From contig OX579636.1 of the NCBI GenBank assembly GCA_951230915.1, forward strand, positions 5,595,001-5,659,000: DNA of 64,000 bases. The letters run 5' to 3'. The position numbers and the translations under genes are program-made. Positions 21,932 to 32,750 of the stretch are shown here, one piece after another. The DNA comes from Antitrichia curtipendula (lineage: Eukaryota > Streptophyta > Bryopsida > Hypnales > Leucodontaceae). The notes beneath the pieces were generated by a model. That model was not told where the DNA came from and did not search any database. It was given only the letters and a program-made list of their open reading frames with translations. Every line of letters begins with the position of its first letter. Within the stretch, counting starts at the first letter, position 1.

Positions 21932-22916
21932 TTAACCCCTAAAACCCCGTTTGTCCCCTCGGGGGACAATTTGGGTCCGGGTAGGTTCCTGTGACCTCAA
22001 TTTGTAGAGAATTTTTTGGGGATTTTTTGAGGTTGTGCGGTTTTGCGAGAGCTTTGTGGATATATAATTTTTATTTCAATTGGTGCCCGAGAGAAAAAGT
22101 TATGCCAAAAATAGAGTTTGGCGGGCAGCACAAAAAAAACACAGAAAGTCAAAATAAATTTCTTAAATATTTTTTTCAAAATCTTTGTCTATTTATCTAC
22201 ATTTGAAGCTTTGATTCATTCTATTTGGACTAATAATGAAAAAGTTATGGACAATCTTAGTTTTTCGGGCAATCAAAGCATCTTCTTGAAAAAATAACTT
22301 TTAGGATTCATTTTTGAATGCAATTTTTACAATTTTCAGAATTTGTTTTTTACACAAGGTTGAATTTGCTTTCTAGAACAATCTCACCATTGGGATTATG
22401 GTATTTCAATTTTGTCTTAGAGCTATTAACAATTTAGTTATTCCTTCAATCTTGAACCTACTTCTACTTAACAATTTTTTAATGAGTAAAAATTTAGTTA
22501 TTCCTTCAATCTTGAACCTACTTCTACTTAACAATTTTTTAATGAGTAAAAATTTAGTGTTTTTTTCTTAAATTTTTTTTCCGAGATTCTCAACTGAAGT
22601 ATTCAACATATAAACTTAGAAAATCAAAATCAACAATACAAAAAATTTAAGTTAAATAGGTTCAAAGCCCAAAAATCTAGTCAAGCAAGGTGCAAAAAAA
22701 CTTGTTTTCTTCACTTTGAATGCATATATCTTGCAATCTATTTGTTCAAAGTTTCTGAAATTTCTTGCACACATTCTCATACTAGTCTAGTATAAGATCC
22801 TACGGTTAGATATGCAAAAAAAAAAACAATTTTTATAATTTTTTGCTCTTTGCAATAGAAGTGGCAGTTTTGAGTGTGTTTTGATGGAGAAAAGGACTCG
22901 GGGTTTTAGGGGTTAA
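21932..22916. mobile_element. TTAA-bounded element, copy 2
   Basis: It begins TTAACCCCTAAAACCCCG at 21932 and ends GGGGTTTTAGGGGTTAA at 22916. Inside the left end is TTGTCCCCTCGGGGGACAA, the same stem as in copy 1. Shared interior blocks include GAAAAAGTTATGGACA, CTACTTCTACTTAACAA and AAGATCCTACGGTTAG. Its last TTAA is also the first TTAA of copy 3. It has no long ORF. Confidence 0.75.
22431..22558. repeat. Exact 60-bp tandem duplication inside TTAA element copy 2
   Basis: Bases 22431-22490 and 22491-22550 are identical, and a third partial copy (AATTTAGT) follows. The duplication is absent from the other copies of the element, so it arose after insertion. Confidence 0.95.
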
Positions 22917-23831
22917 CCCCTAAAAGACCATTGTTCCTTTGGGGGACAAATGGGATTTTGGGTAGGTACCTACAGGCTGAATTTTTGTTGTGATTTTTTA
23001 AAACTTTTGAAGATAGGAAAACTAATAAGCTTTGTGGGAATATAGTTTTTTCAAAATTGGTGCCTGGGAACAATAGTTATGACCAAATAAGCTCAAAACA
23101 AAGGACAGGGGGCAGCAAAAAAAAATTCAAAAATTTGAATTTTTTCTTTAAATATTTTTTTTCTCATAGAACATATATATTTTTCTATTTGGAAAGCTTT
23201 GATTCATTTCATTTGAGTTTGTTATGAGAAAGTTATGGACATTCTTGATTTTTGGGCAGTTAGAGCATCTTTTTAAGAAAAATAACTTCTAGGATTCATT
23301 TCTGAATGCAATTTTTCAAATTTTTCATTTTTTTTTTTGCACGGTTTAGTTTACTTGCTAGAGAAATCTCACCATTGGGATTAGTGCATTTTAATTCCAT
23401 CTAAAATATATGAATATTTTAGATTTTACTTCTATCTTGTACCTACTTCTACTTAACAATTTTTTTAAGAATGATAATTAAGTTTTTTTGAACCTTTTTT
23501 TTTCCTAGACTCTCAACTCAATTCTCTACTATAAATATTTAAGGCTCGAAATGCTATAGTGCAAAAAATTTAAGTTAAAAATGTTTGAAGTCAAAAAATC
23601 TAGTCTTACAATGTGCTGAAAAAACTTGTTTTTTTCACTTTAAATGCAGATATCTTGCAATCTGTGCGGTTAAAAATTCTAAAAACATTTTCACAAATTC
23701 TTATACTAGTTATGTGTGAGGTCCTACGGATAGATGTGCAAAAAAACATTTTTCAAGTTTTTTTACTCTTTGCTATAGAAATGACAATTTTGAGTGTTTT
23801 TTGGCAGAAAAAAGGCCTTGGGCCTTAAGGG
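22913..23831. mobile_element. TTAA-bounded element, copy 3, head-to-tail with copy 2
   Basis: It begins TTAACCCCTAAAAGACC at 22913, directly on the TTAA that ends copy 2. Its interior matches copy 1 closely (ACAATAGTTATGACCAAATA, GAGAAAGTTATGGACATTC, GAGGTCCTACGGATAG). The right end reads GGCCTTGGGCCTTAAGGGAC, a damaged version of the TIR lacking the final GGTTAA. Confidence 0.7.
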
Positions 23832-24223
23832 ACCAAGACTTGCAGAAATATGAAGCGGAAGGGTAGCGGGTGACAAGAGATCTAGATGAATATGACACAA
23901 TTACTTGTAATAGACACTTTCACCATTGGGATTGACAATGATCAAATTCAAATCAAAGTGTTTAACAATTCAGTGAAAAAAAATTTTCATCGTGTACCAG
24001 CTTCCACTTTATATTAAATTGTTTTTTGTAAATTTTTTAAATTAATTTTCAACGCATTTTCCAGCATTATGGGACACACCTATTTTTAATTAAATTTTTA
24101 TGGGCCCCGTTGGAAACGCAGACGCTCCCAACATTGGGAACGTAGACGTTTCCAGCGGGGAACGCCCGAGTAGGATGTTCACGGGATTTGTGTGTGGCGA
24201 CACATTAAGCCTAGAAGCTGCAT
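23832..24223. other. Intergenic, composition shift
   Basis: AT-rich sequence changes abruptly to GC-rich sequence at about 24100, near the start of the arogenate dehydratase relic. No repeat seen. Confidence 0.35.
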
Positions 24224-27026
24224 TTGGCGCTTCCCGACTCCCCTCACCGCACCTCCGCCATGGCACGGGCGCCCGCTGGCTGCAACGCGTCGGGAATCGT
24301 AGACTCAACTTCTCGTTGTCGGCTGCTTTCACGCTCACCCGCCATGCCGGTCCGCCAGCCGTGCTCGCGGCACAGGATGACTCTTCTCTTCAGGAGGTCG
24401 AACCGTCGAAGAGGTCACGGTCGAGCCAGCATGGGGTAATGCAGCTGGTCCGAAAACACCTGTGGTTCCCACCAACCAGCTAGTCAGTCTACAGATTCCT
24501 AGTAAGTACCGTTGAGCGATTTCAAATTCGCGGGATTAACCATACAATCAATGGTTTTCTGCATCTGTGCACCTATTTCTATTGCTTCTAGAGAAGTTTG
24601 GATTCTGGTGAGGCACTGAGATAACCTCACACCTCATTGCGACACTGGAAGTGCTGAGCGTAATTTTTATTGTTGAAAATGAACGAATCATTAAATATTC
24701 TTGTTAGCGGATCGAAGAGGATTCGAACGCACGGAAGAATGCATTCTTTGTACTCAATACGGAAGAGATGCATGCTTTGTACTCAATACGGATGAATGCA
24801 TTCTTTGTACTCTGGACTCTTCTTGATCCACACTTCCTGTCGAATTCCAACTCCAAGGTTTCACTACGTTTGCAACGTGGAATGTTAATTATGAATTCAG
24901 TATTAGGTAATGCGGCATGCTTCCTCCTTTCAGGTTTCAATGATTGATCTATGATTAATGTGTCTTGTCACTAGCAGAAAGCGAAAAATTTCGTCCTACG
25001 AATTTACTTGCACATCGATGCATGCGTCATGTTCAATTCAAGAGCTTATTGTATGCTCTCAAATTGCAGACTACCAGCTTGGAATCTCATGTTGTATGCG
25101 CACCGCTTGCGTTCTTCTTCTTGTGTAATCATGGCATGGCTTTGTAAAATCACGAGCTTTCAAGATTGTTAGAGAAATTAGAGAAAGCATTCAAAAACAT
25201 TATAGTTTGTTAGCGTCTAACTAATCAATCTAACGGGTGGATTAGCAGAGCCTTTGTCCATTACCGATTTGGCTTTGCCACCGAAGTATGGATCTGATCT
25301 ACGTGTTGCTTATTAGGTATCTCCTCACGGCCACTTACTAGGAGCTTTCATTTAAAGCACCTGATTTTAATAATATTTTCTCTCTTGTGTGGTACTATTT
25401 GTAGTTATTCTTACATTTGCTTTGCTTTCATCATCGCTTGACGGTAGAATTTATGTGTCTTCAGGGTGTTCCTGGAGCATATAGTGAAGCAGCTGCTGCC
25501 AAGGCTTACCCTAGATGTGAGGCTGTTCCTTGTGAACAGTTTGAAGCTGCGTTTCAGGTATTGTGTACCTTCTGACTTGCTTCTTCATGGTGAAACAGAT
25601 TGCTAGGGTTTATGAGGATGGAGCCTTATATGTGTTTAGGATCTCGAAACTATGCTTTTAATGCGGATAGTTGTAGTCATCTGTGGAACTATTGGTGATC
25701 TCGTTGTTGCATGTTTCAAATGATAGGCTTACTTTGCATTGGTTTGGTAGTGAAGCAGGTCGCTAGCATATTTTGCAGTAAGCAGAGTATCTTGATACTT
25801 TTCAGCCTTGTTAACTAATTTTTTTAAGTCTTGGATTCCAGGCCGTAGAGCTTTGGTTGGTTGACAGAGCAGTGTTACCAATAGAGAACTCACTGGGGGG
25901 AAGCATTCATCGTAACTATGACTTGCTGCTACGTCATCGCCTTCACATAGTCGGTGAAGTTCAACTTGCGGTTCACCACTGCCTCTTAGGAATCCCAGGT
26001 GTGAAAAAAGAGGAATTGCTGCGAGTAGTTAGTCATCCCCAGGTACTTAGTGCTTTTCATAAGGAATTACTTTCTATCATTTGGCACAGGATTTAGAACT
26101 ACCGTGTGCATTAGTAGTCTGGTGTCTGGTGTATGCTAAGGAAGTGTGGGTTGCGGGTCTGTTTGTCTTGAATGTAAACCAGAGTGTTGGCGTGTGTCGC
26201 TGGCTACATATTCGCAAATTCTAACTACAATCTTCATTTTGTTAGGCTCTAGCCCAATGCGAGAACACATTGTCCAAATTAGGAGTGGCTCGAGAAGCTG
26301 TAGACGATACTGCTGGAGCAGCACAGGTAATCCAGATTCTGCACATCACGTGCTGTTTGCTCTCTGTTATCGTTTACCAAATGATATTAGACATCAAAAG
26401 CCGACACTACTGTTGCTTCGAGTTTTATATCCTATTGACTTTGTAGCTATGGTACCTACCCACCAGACCTTGTCACTTGTTTCAATGATTTTAAAGCAAG
26501 TTCTATGTTTTTGAAGTTTGAGGTTTGTTCCCTTGCAATTCTTCAGCTTCCGAAGTTGCATGCGTGTTTTTTTATGAACGGTGATTCACTTTGGTTGCAG
26601 ATCTCAAATTTAGCGACTGTTTTCACCTTGTATCATTAATGCCTCCTAATTTTGTTTGTAATTGTGTTTTCTGATACTCCCTCCGTCCCAAAATGGTCTT
26701 CCGGTTGCTCGAAAATGATCATTTTTATTCTTGAAGATTCGGTGAATGGATAACAAGTTCCTTGAAATACTTAGAAACAGGTTGAAATAACGTTGTTTTC
26801 AACCTTAATCCCGAAGATTTTGTCCAACCGAAAGATCTTCTGGGGACGGAGGGAGTACTTATTAAACATATATTTTGTGGAGTTTCAAATGAATTATATC
26901 ACTCATCTTATTTGGAATTGCTTTATGCAGTTTATCGCTGCTCATAATCTCCGAGACACAGGAGCTGTTGCAAGTGCACGAGCTGCAGAAATATATGGGC
27001 TTGAGATCCTAATGGACGGTATCCAG
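24224..27026 (+). pseudogene. ADT: Arogenate/prephenate dehydratase, nonsense codon and missing 3' exon
   Basis: Relic of the plastid enzyme that decarboxylates and dehydrates arogenate to phenylalanine. Exons recognised: 24394(?)-24501, 25249-25316, 25465-25557, 25842-26042, 26246-26326 and 26931-27026, all with GT/AG borders and agreeing phases. They encode [66 protein letters not shown] and [12 protein letters not shown], the dehydratase fold in family order. The second exon ends TAT-TAG at 25314-25316, where the family has Tyr-Gln (CAG), so translation would stop early. The first-exon frame is closed by TGA at 24378 unless an acceptor at 24392-24393 is used. After 27026 I find no exon for the TRF motif or the ACT regulatory domain (ESRP). 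It is therefore almost certainly non-functional. The GC-rich start (24100-24500) probably held the transit peptide. Confidence 0.85.
26677..26855. mobile_element. Stowaway-like MITE in an intron of the ADT relic
   Basis: The ends CTCCCTCCGTCCC and GGGACGGAGGGAG are the classic Stowaway (Tc1/mariner) inverted repeat, and the element is flanked by TA on both sides (26675-26676 and 26856-26857). It is 179 bp long with inverted interior arms (TCTTCCGGTTG against CAACCGAAAGA). It lies in the intron before the last recognised exon and need not harm splicing. Confidence 0.93.
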
Positions 27027-28676
27027 GTATTATTTCTCCGCACGATATGAAGTTTAGCTGCCATGAATGATCCATTGCATAGCTTATCAATTCTCTTGGT
27101 GGGAAGTGACTGCTAATGGTAAATGCTATCTCATGTCAACTTACAATTCTTTTGAACGTTTTTCTGAGTTCAGTAGGTGCAGCTCAATCTCCTTCAGTGA
27201 AAATAATATTTGACTTGAGATTATTAACCAGGTTTTGTGCGCGATTAACATCTTCATGGCTGAGTTCATTTGGTTGATTTAGTTCCAAGTTCAGGCATTG
27301 CAATCATTTTTTAGGACATGTCTTTCAAGTACTGCTTCTCTAAGCGGTCCTTGAATTCCATTTCACATTAGCGTTCTTGTTTGAGCTTGTACACTGACAC
27401 AAAGTGAAGGTATGCTAGATTCACGTTTAGGGTTCGATAAGAGACGGAGTCCTAGCGCCATATGAACTAGCTTAGAATGTGTGACTTGGCTCTTCTCCCA
27501 AAAAAACTTATTACTTAAAATTATTTTTGTACGTGATTCTCGGGGGCCCACACGACTTGTTTTATAGCCTTGGTCTGAAGACGCTGTAGTTCGATATTCC
27601 AAACATCGACCCAGTGTGAATATATCCTCTTCTGTCATTTTCTGCCGTTTCTGCAAGGAGCCTGCGATGGCCATCACCGTCAACGTGAGTGAAGCTGTGT
27701 CCCTGTCTTTTCTCTTTGATGAATTAAGTTTACGAGATGATACTTCAGTCGGAGAAAGAACAATGTTCTGCAAGGCTGGGCGTAGTTCTGATGTCAAGGA
27801 AATCCAAATCTGCAGGCCAGTTTGTATAATCTCTAGACCCCAATTTGCAAATGAAGATGCACAGTGAATTCACATTGGAAATCATGGGGTGAATGGATGT
27901 ACGTTTCGTATTTGGAGAGACTCAACGCATCGCTTAGCAAGATGATTTGTCCTCTGCGATCTCAGAAACCAAAATCAAAACATTAGCTGTAGTAATTTTT
28001 TTGACACAATTGCAAAACATTGGCAGGCATACCCAAAACTGTCTTCTCCCAATTGTGACCCCTATCTGCATTTGTACAAGATTTCTGGATTGACATGTTA
28101 TGCTTCTGTACATCAAGATCGCATTCTTGAAAGGGACGATTTTGAATATGCAGACCATGCTCGTCTGTACCTTTGGAGGACATGTTCATGCATTTGTTTG
28201 AGAATTAACAGGATAACGTTGAACATGCATGAGGTGCTTATGATAATGTTTAAGATAAACACTCGCGTTCAGGCCTGAGCATAATGACTGACAATTATAT
28301 GCAATTCATACGAGTTATTCCAAATTTGGAAAATTCGGCCTGCCAAACTAAAAACTTGGGTTCAAGAGAAGCAAAACACTTAAGAAACACAAAAAACGTC
28401 AACAACTCCTAAAACCGAGTTCATTAAAAATTGATTACCTTAGGTGACTATGAACCAAGCCTCGAAGCCATTCTGTTGGAAACAGGCGATCAGGACTTTG
28501 AATCAATACTCTCGTTTTTAAGGAATAATGTGCAGCTTCAGGAGCCATTGAGAACAGCAGACCTGTAACCCTAGAAATGCTCGAAATGCATTGAAGCGAC
28601 ATGCTTGAAAAAAACAATAAGCGTCACCAAATTGCTTGCAGACCAAGAATTTAAAGAAATTAGCTACGAGGCATCT
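27027..28676. other. Intergenic, expected ADT 3' exon absent
   Basis: I looked for the missing ADT C-terminal exon and did not find it. Minus-strand ORFs at 27363-27797 and 27934-28158 look weakly coding but match nothing known to me. The segment at about 27910-27975 resembles 13660-13725 (GCATC..TTAGCAA.AT..TTTGTC.TCT), so part of this is an old dispersed repeat. Confidence 0.35.
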
Positions 28677-29660
28677 TCAAGCGCTAGAGGGATGTCCAAG
28701 CTTCTTCCACGCTAGAATCCAGGCCTCCATAGACAATGCCACCTCCTTGAAGATTGGATCCGCAGGCGACAACTTCACCGCCACTTGCTCCGCCATCTCA
28801 AGATAACAGCCCTCGACATCCAGTGGATTGCCACTCAACCGCGTCGTATGAAAAAACTGCGAAATCAATTCCAACCTATCCCCTTCCCCTTGTCCTAACT
28901 CCCCTTTCTCGTTGCGAGAAACATAGGGCAAGCCCGTTTTGATCCCCCAAGGGTAGTAATCACAGATCGCCTTACAACACAACCCCGCCCAAAGCTCCCC
29001 GGCGTCTCCAATTTGCGGAGGCTGAAACATGAGCGACCCGACGCGATGCCTGTCAAACGCGAGATTAATCCCACTGAACGTAAACAGCACGTTCTTCGGG
29101 ACGGTAAGCACCGCATCCACATACCGTGACGAAGAGCTGCTCAACCAGGAGCCTTGCGAGATCGCTGTCGGCACGCCCTCGCGCAAGCTGAACGGGTAGC
29201 CACGCACGAAGTCGGCACCCTCGCGGAAAGGATCGTACAACGTGTTGAAGAAGAAAGGCGCCGCGGGCGTCTTGAGGTTCACAAGATGCTCCACGACGGG
29301 GTTGACGACGTAACCCTCAAGATCGACCGCTGGAACGCAACCGGCTTCCATTGTGAAAACATAGCGCCGCTTGGCGACCAGATAACCGAAGCTCCGGCAA
29401 GCATCTCCGGTGAGTTTCAGCTTCCCGAAAAGTTCAGGACCTAAGAGCTTCACGATGGAGGAGCGAGTGTAAACCTCGACATCTTCAAACCCTTCCGGCA
29501 AGCGGATCGGAGATGAAAAGTCTTCCCCCTGCACCACAATCAAGTGACAACCCCGCAGAAGCTCCAACCAGGAGGAAAGGTAGCCTAAGTCTGGATTTAA
29601 AGCCGCCACCACCACATCCACCTCCTCCAGGTCGACATTGGCTACGGGCTTCACCATCAC
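28677..29660 (-). CDS. RGP: Reversibly glycosylated polypeptide / UDP-arabinopyranose mutase-like protein
   Basis: A 327-codon intronless frame. Family members (GT75, RGP/UAM) interconvert UDP-arabinopyranose and UDP-arabinofuranose at the Golgi surface for cell-wall synthesis, usually with about 350-360 residues. Visible here: an N-terminal VDVVVAALNPDL strand, a central FFFNTLYDPFREGADFVRGY block with the conserved Arg of the autoglycosylation region, FSGINLAFDR, and IKTGLPYVSRNEKGE. The metal/nucleotide-binding DDD of the family (IDDDC) is replaced by MEAGC at about residues 104-108, so mutase activity is doubtful. It most resembles the divergent RGP5 type. The double Met at 29655-29660 is taken as the start. 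The GC-rich frame is intact and in contrast to its AT-rich surroundings. Lack of introns could mean a retrogene, but no poly-A relic was seen. Confidence 0.88.
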   Translation of the reverse strand: MMVKPVANVDLEEVDVVVAALNPDLGYLSSWLELLRGCHLIVVQGEDFSSPIRLPEGFEDVEVYTRSSIVKLLGPELFGKLKLTGDACRSFGYLVAKRRYVFTMEAGCVPAVDLEGYVVNPVVEHLVNLKTPAAPFFFNTLYDPFREGADFVRGYPFSLREGVPTAISQGSWLSSSSSRYVDAVLTVPKNVLFTFSGINLAFDRHRVGSLMFQPPQIGDAGELWAGLCCKAICDYYPWGIKTGLPYVSRNEKGELGQGEGDRLELISQFFHTTRLSGNPLDVEGCYLEMAEQVAVKLSPADPIFKEVALSMEAWILAWKKLGHPSSA

Positions 29661-30239
29661 GTACGGCCTTCAAACGAAATTCGACCTGCAAGAGCTCAAC
29701 AGACCCCAAAGCTCAATGCGCATTTCCAATTCAAACCGCACTCAACCTCAATGCACTCGACCACAATGCACTCGATCTAAAGGTGAGCTCCAGAAGTTCA
29801 AGCAATGTTGACACACCGGCTGACCGAAACACGAGAAGAGCAATGGGGACTGCAATGCTACCTCCAATGTGAGAAATTACGCGCATGCAGCTGAAGCTCA
29901 GATTTGATATTCGTCAGTGGATTTCCGTCGCGACAATGATGCGGAAGATGCGTGATATGACGGAGTACAAATTTAGAGCGTCGAGTGCACAGACTTTGTG
30001 GAGAGGACTTCTGCGATGTTCAAACACTGCAACGGCAGAGGAAGAGTACGACGAAGGAGACGAAGGAGACGAAGAGGACGTTGGATGAATGAGGTTGGGA
30101 TGGATGAGGTGGATGATTGTGGGATGATCGGTTACAGTAGTAGTGAATAAATGTTGGCTGTGGCTTTCGGGTAGATCAATGGATTTGAAAGTTGCCAACT
30201 AACTTCTTGTGATAATAAGGTAAACGAGCATAATATCCC
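29661..30239. other. Upstream flank of the RGP-like gene
   Basis: It probably holds the minus-strand promoter and 5' UTR of the RGP-like gene. A plus-strand 67-codon ATG frame at 29885-30088 ends in an acidic GDEGDEEDVG tail encoded by GACGAAGGA repeats; I do not consider it a proven gene. No clear TATA box could be assigned. Confidence 0.3.
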
Positions 30240-30790
30240 TCTTCATCCAATTTTGTCACCTATGGAACCATCCAAAGTCCATCTTTGATCAAATTCAATA
30301 CTTAAGGTAAAATAGCCCATTGTGGTCACAATTAGGAGTTTGACTTCAAGCAATTGCTGAAATTTTTCAATTTTTTCCCCATATAAAGAGAAGTGTGAAA
30401 AATAGTAAGAGCAGTTGAAATTATATTTTTTTTGACAAAGTATGAATTTGTTATGAATTTTTGAAGTGTCCAATGCATTATGGCCCCAAAGAGTCTGTAG
30501 ACTATTCCAAAACCAACAAAATCTAAATCCATGATGCTCATCTTGGTTACCTAAACTAGTTATAATATTTTCTAACATAGAAGGCCTAAAAAGTCAATTC
30601 TTATAAAGAATTTCACACTAAAAAACTGGAAGTCCTTAATGAGGTTACTCATCACTCCATTACTGTCATGTAAGACATGTATTTTAGCCCAAATCTCACA
30701 TATTAAAAAACCCCATAATGGGGTCATTTCCTAAGTGTCCGCTATGGGTTTATCTGATCACAATGGTCTATTTTACCTTATTCCTATACC
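30240..30790. repeat. Dispersed repeat, copy A (second copy at 42740-43330)
   Basis: Shares ordered blocks with 42740-43330, for example ACAAAGTATGAAT, GAGTCTGTAGACTA, TGATG.TCATCTTG, CACCTAAA.TAGT and the 3' GTTTA/TTTACCTTA segment. The copies are about 20-30% diverged by eye. No coding capacity; ends and class unknown. Confidence 0.6.
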
Positions 30791-31239
30791 ATCAAAGTGA
30801 AAATGAAATGCAAAATGTTTAGATGAACAATGCAAATGAAAAACAATTAATACATGAGTGTCTTCGCAACTCTCAATGAATGGCAATTGGATGGACTAGT
30901 GGTGCTTAAGAAATTTACAATTGAAATTGAAATCTTCATTAATAAAGGAGGTGGTTTAAGGGACTTGGTTTAAGAATGTAATTTTGAAGGTAATAAGATT
31001 TAAGGGAGGTGGTTTAAGATTTATTTTGGAATGGTCTATTAATATATTTTTGATGCTCAAATTTTGTACATATAACCGATTTTGTACTTTTAGGATTGAT
31101 GACTTTGAAAATTCATAGAATTAAAAAGTATAACATGAAAATATGATGACATGTAATAAAAAAGACATATCCATGAAAAATAACTACCACTTGAAGAGTA
31201 GTCTCCCAAAGACTAAACTCCAAAGAACAATTGTTGGTT
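30791..31239. other. Intergenic AT-rich DNA
   Basis: No feature supported except two near-copies of GGAGGTGGTTTAAG at 30945 and 31003. Confidence 0.35.
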
Positions 31240-31774
31240 GAAAATTTAAGTAGGTTCCTATGAAGTCAAATTTGGTCAGATGTTGATGAAATTTTGACAC
31301 TAGGTGTGAATATGTATCCCTTTAGTAAGATTTTTTTTCTTATCGGATGTCCAGATCAAAAGTTATATTGCCTTATACCTTATTTTTGATTGGTTAACTT
31401 TAGCAAAACTCTTCTTTTACTTCTAAAATGTGGCAAGTATGTAACTTACATGATACAAGATACAAATGTCAAAAAAAATAACCATGCTAATGTAAAAATC
31501 TCACTTTATGAGGAATTAAAGGCTATTGGCCCTAATCAAGATGCAAAGGTTAAAAAAACACTTTTTCTTCTAACTTCAAATGTTATAATCTTTCAATCTG
31601 TGCAATTAAAATTTCTAAAAAAATTTCCATACATTTCCATAGTAGTCTAATACAAATTTGTACAAATGAATTTTGAATTTTTTTTTTTTTTTTCCTTTTT
31701 CTTCTCTTTGCCCTTAAAAGTGACAATTATTCACAATTTTTGTCCAAAATATGCCTCGATCTTTTAGGGGTTAA
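31240..31774. mobile_element. TTAA element, copy 4, 5'-degraded
   Basis: The right end CGATCTTTTAGGGGTTAA (31757-31774) and interior pieces (AGTAGGTTCCTATG, CAAAAGTTATATTGCC, TTCAATCTGTGCAATTAAA) match copies 1-3. The left terminus and stem are gone, and the interior is shortened. Confidence 0.6.
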
Positions 31775-32750
31775 ACTACAAATTAACTTGGTATTAGGTT
31801 AGTTTACCTACATGATTTTGTTACAAGGACGATGACACATGAGTACGATAAATCCTACGTGGCAGGAAATTGTAATATGTTTTAAAGGTTACTAGAAAAT
31901 GAAGGCCTGTTCAAACGTCCAAGATCTATGAAACGAAAAAAAATTGTAGAAAATTTTCCTTATTATGGAGGATTTAATGCTGACATTTTTGAGTCGCAGA
32001 GCAGCTTTGGGCGTTTTAACGATTACAAGCGAATGCAAGGACTTCTAATTTCAGTAAACGAAGTCAAGTGACAATCTTCCATAACAACTGCAGTCGCTAC
32101 CCAGTCCTTCAAAATCTGTAAAAGCTGGTCAAACACAATAACGTACTCAGGCACTAAGATTACGGTATCTCAGTTTCCCAATTCAAATCTCCCAATACAA
32201 TACACTACCGGTGGCAATAAAATATGTGCATCTCGACAGCATGTCGATTGATACTTATTCTAAACTCAGTAATTTCAACCAAAAATTCTTTTGCAACTAT
32301 CGTGATGCAGTACTGGAGTATATGTAAACCAGAGGTAGAACAACGCCAATGCTAGTAGTGTGCAGCGACGCGGCAAACCTGGTACTGATGACCTGAAATA
32401 CATCAGCAAATAAGATAAAATTGTTAGCCTGATACAGCACAAATGCCTGCAGTAAGCATGTACCTCATCATAACTCTCCATTTTACATGTAGAGAATGCA
32501 GATGAAGTGAAACGTACATGTTTGCACTATAGCAGCTTCTGCTGCTTGACAAGTCGGTTGTCTTCGATATGTGAAAAAACTGTTATATTTAACTCTTCCC
32601 AACCTGTCATTCGTACAGAAACTACGAAATTGAGAATTACAGAAAATTGATTCATAGAAAGAAACAAAAACAAAGCATACCCAAACAAGCTGTAATGTTC
32701 AATTCTAACTGAAGCAGTGATTCAAACCTTACGATACATACGCGTCTGAA
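31775..32750. other. Downstream flank of CNX2
   Basis: It probably includes the CNX2 3' UTR (minus strand) just below 32750. The rest shows no gene. Confidence 0.35.

Noticed and set aside
24100..24483. 127-codon frame at the start of the ADT relic as its first exon
   Set aside because: Its frame does not join the PLSITDL exon. The frame that does join in phase (ending at 24501) is a different one, closed by TGA at 24378.
26940..28676. The missing ADT 3' exon within the following 1.6 kb
   Set aside because: No reading in any frame resembles the TRF motif or the ESRP-containing ACT domain.
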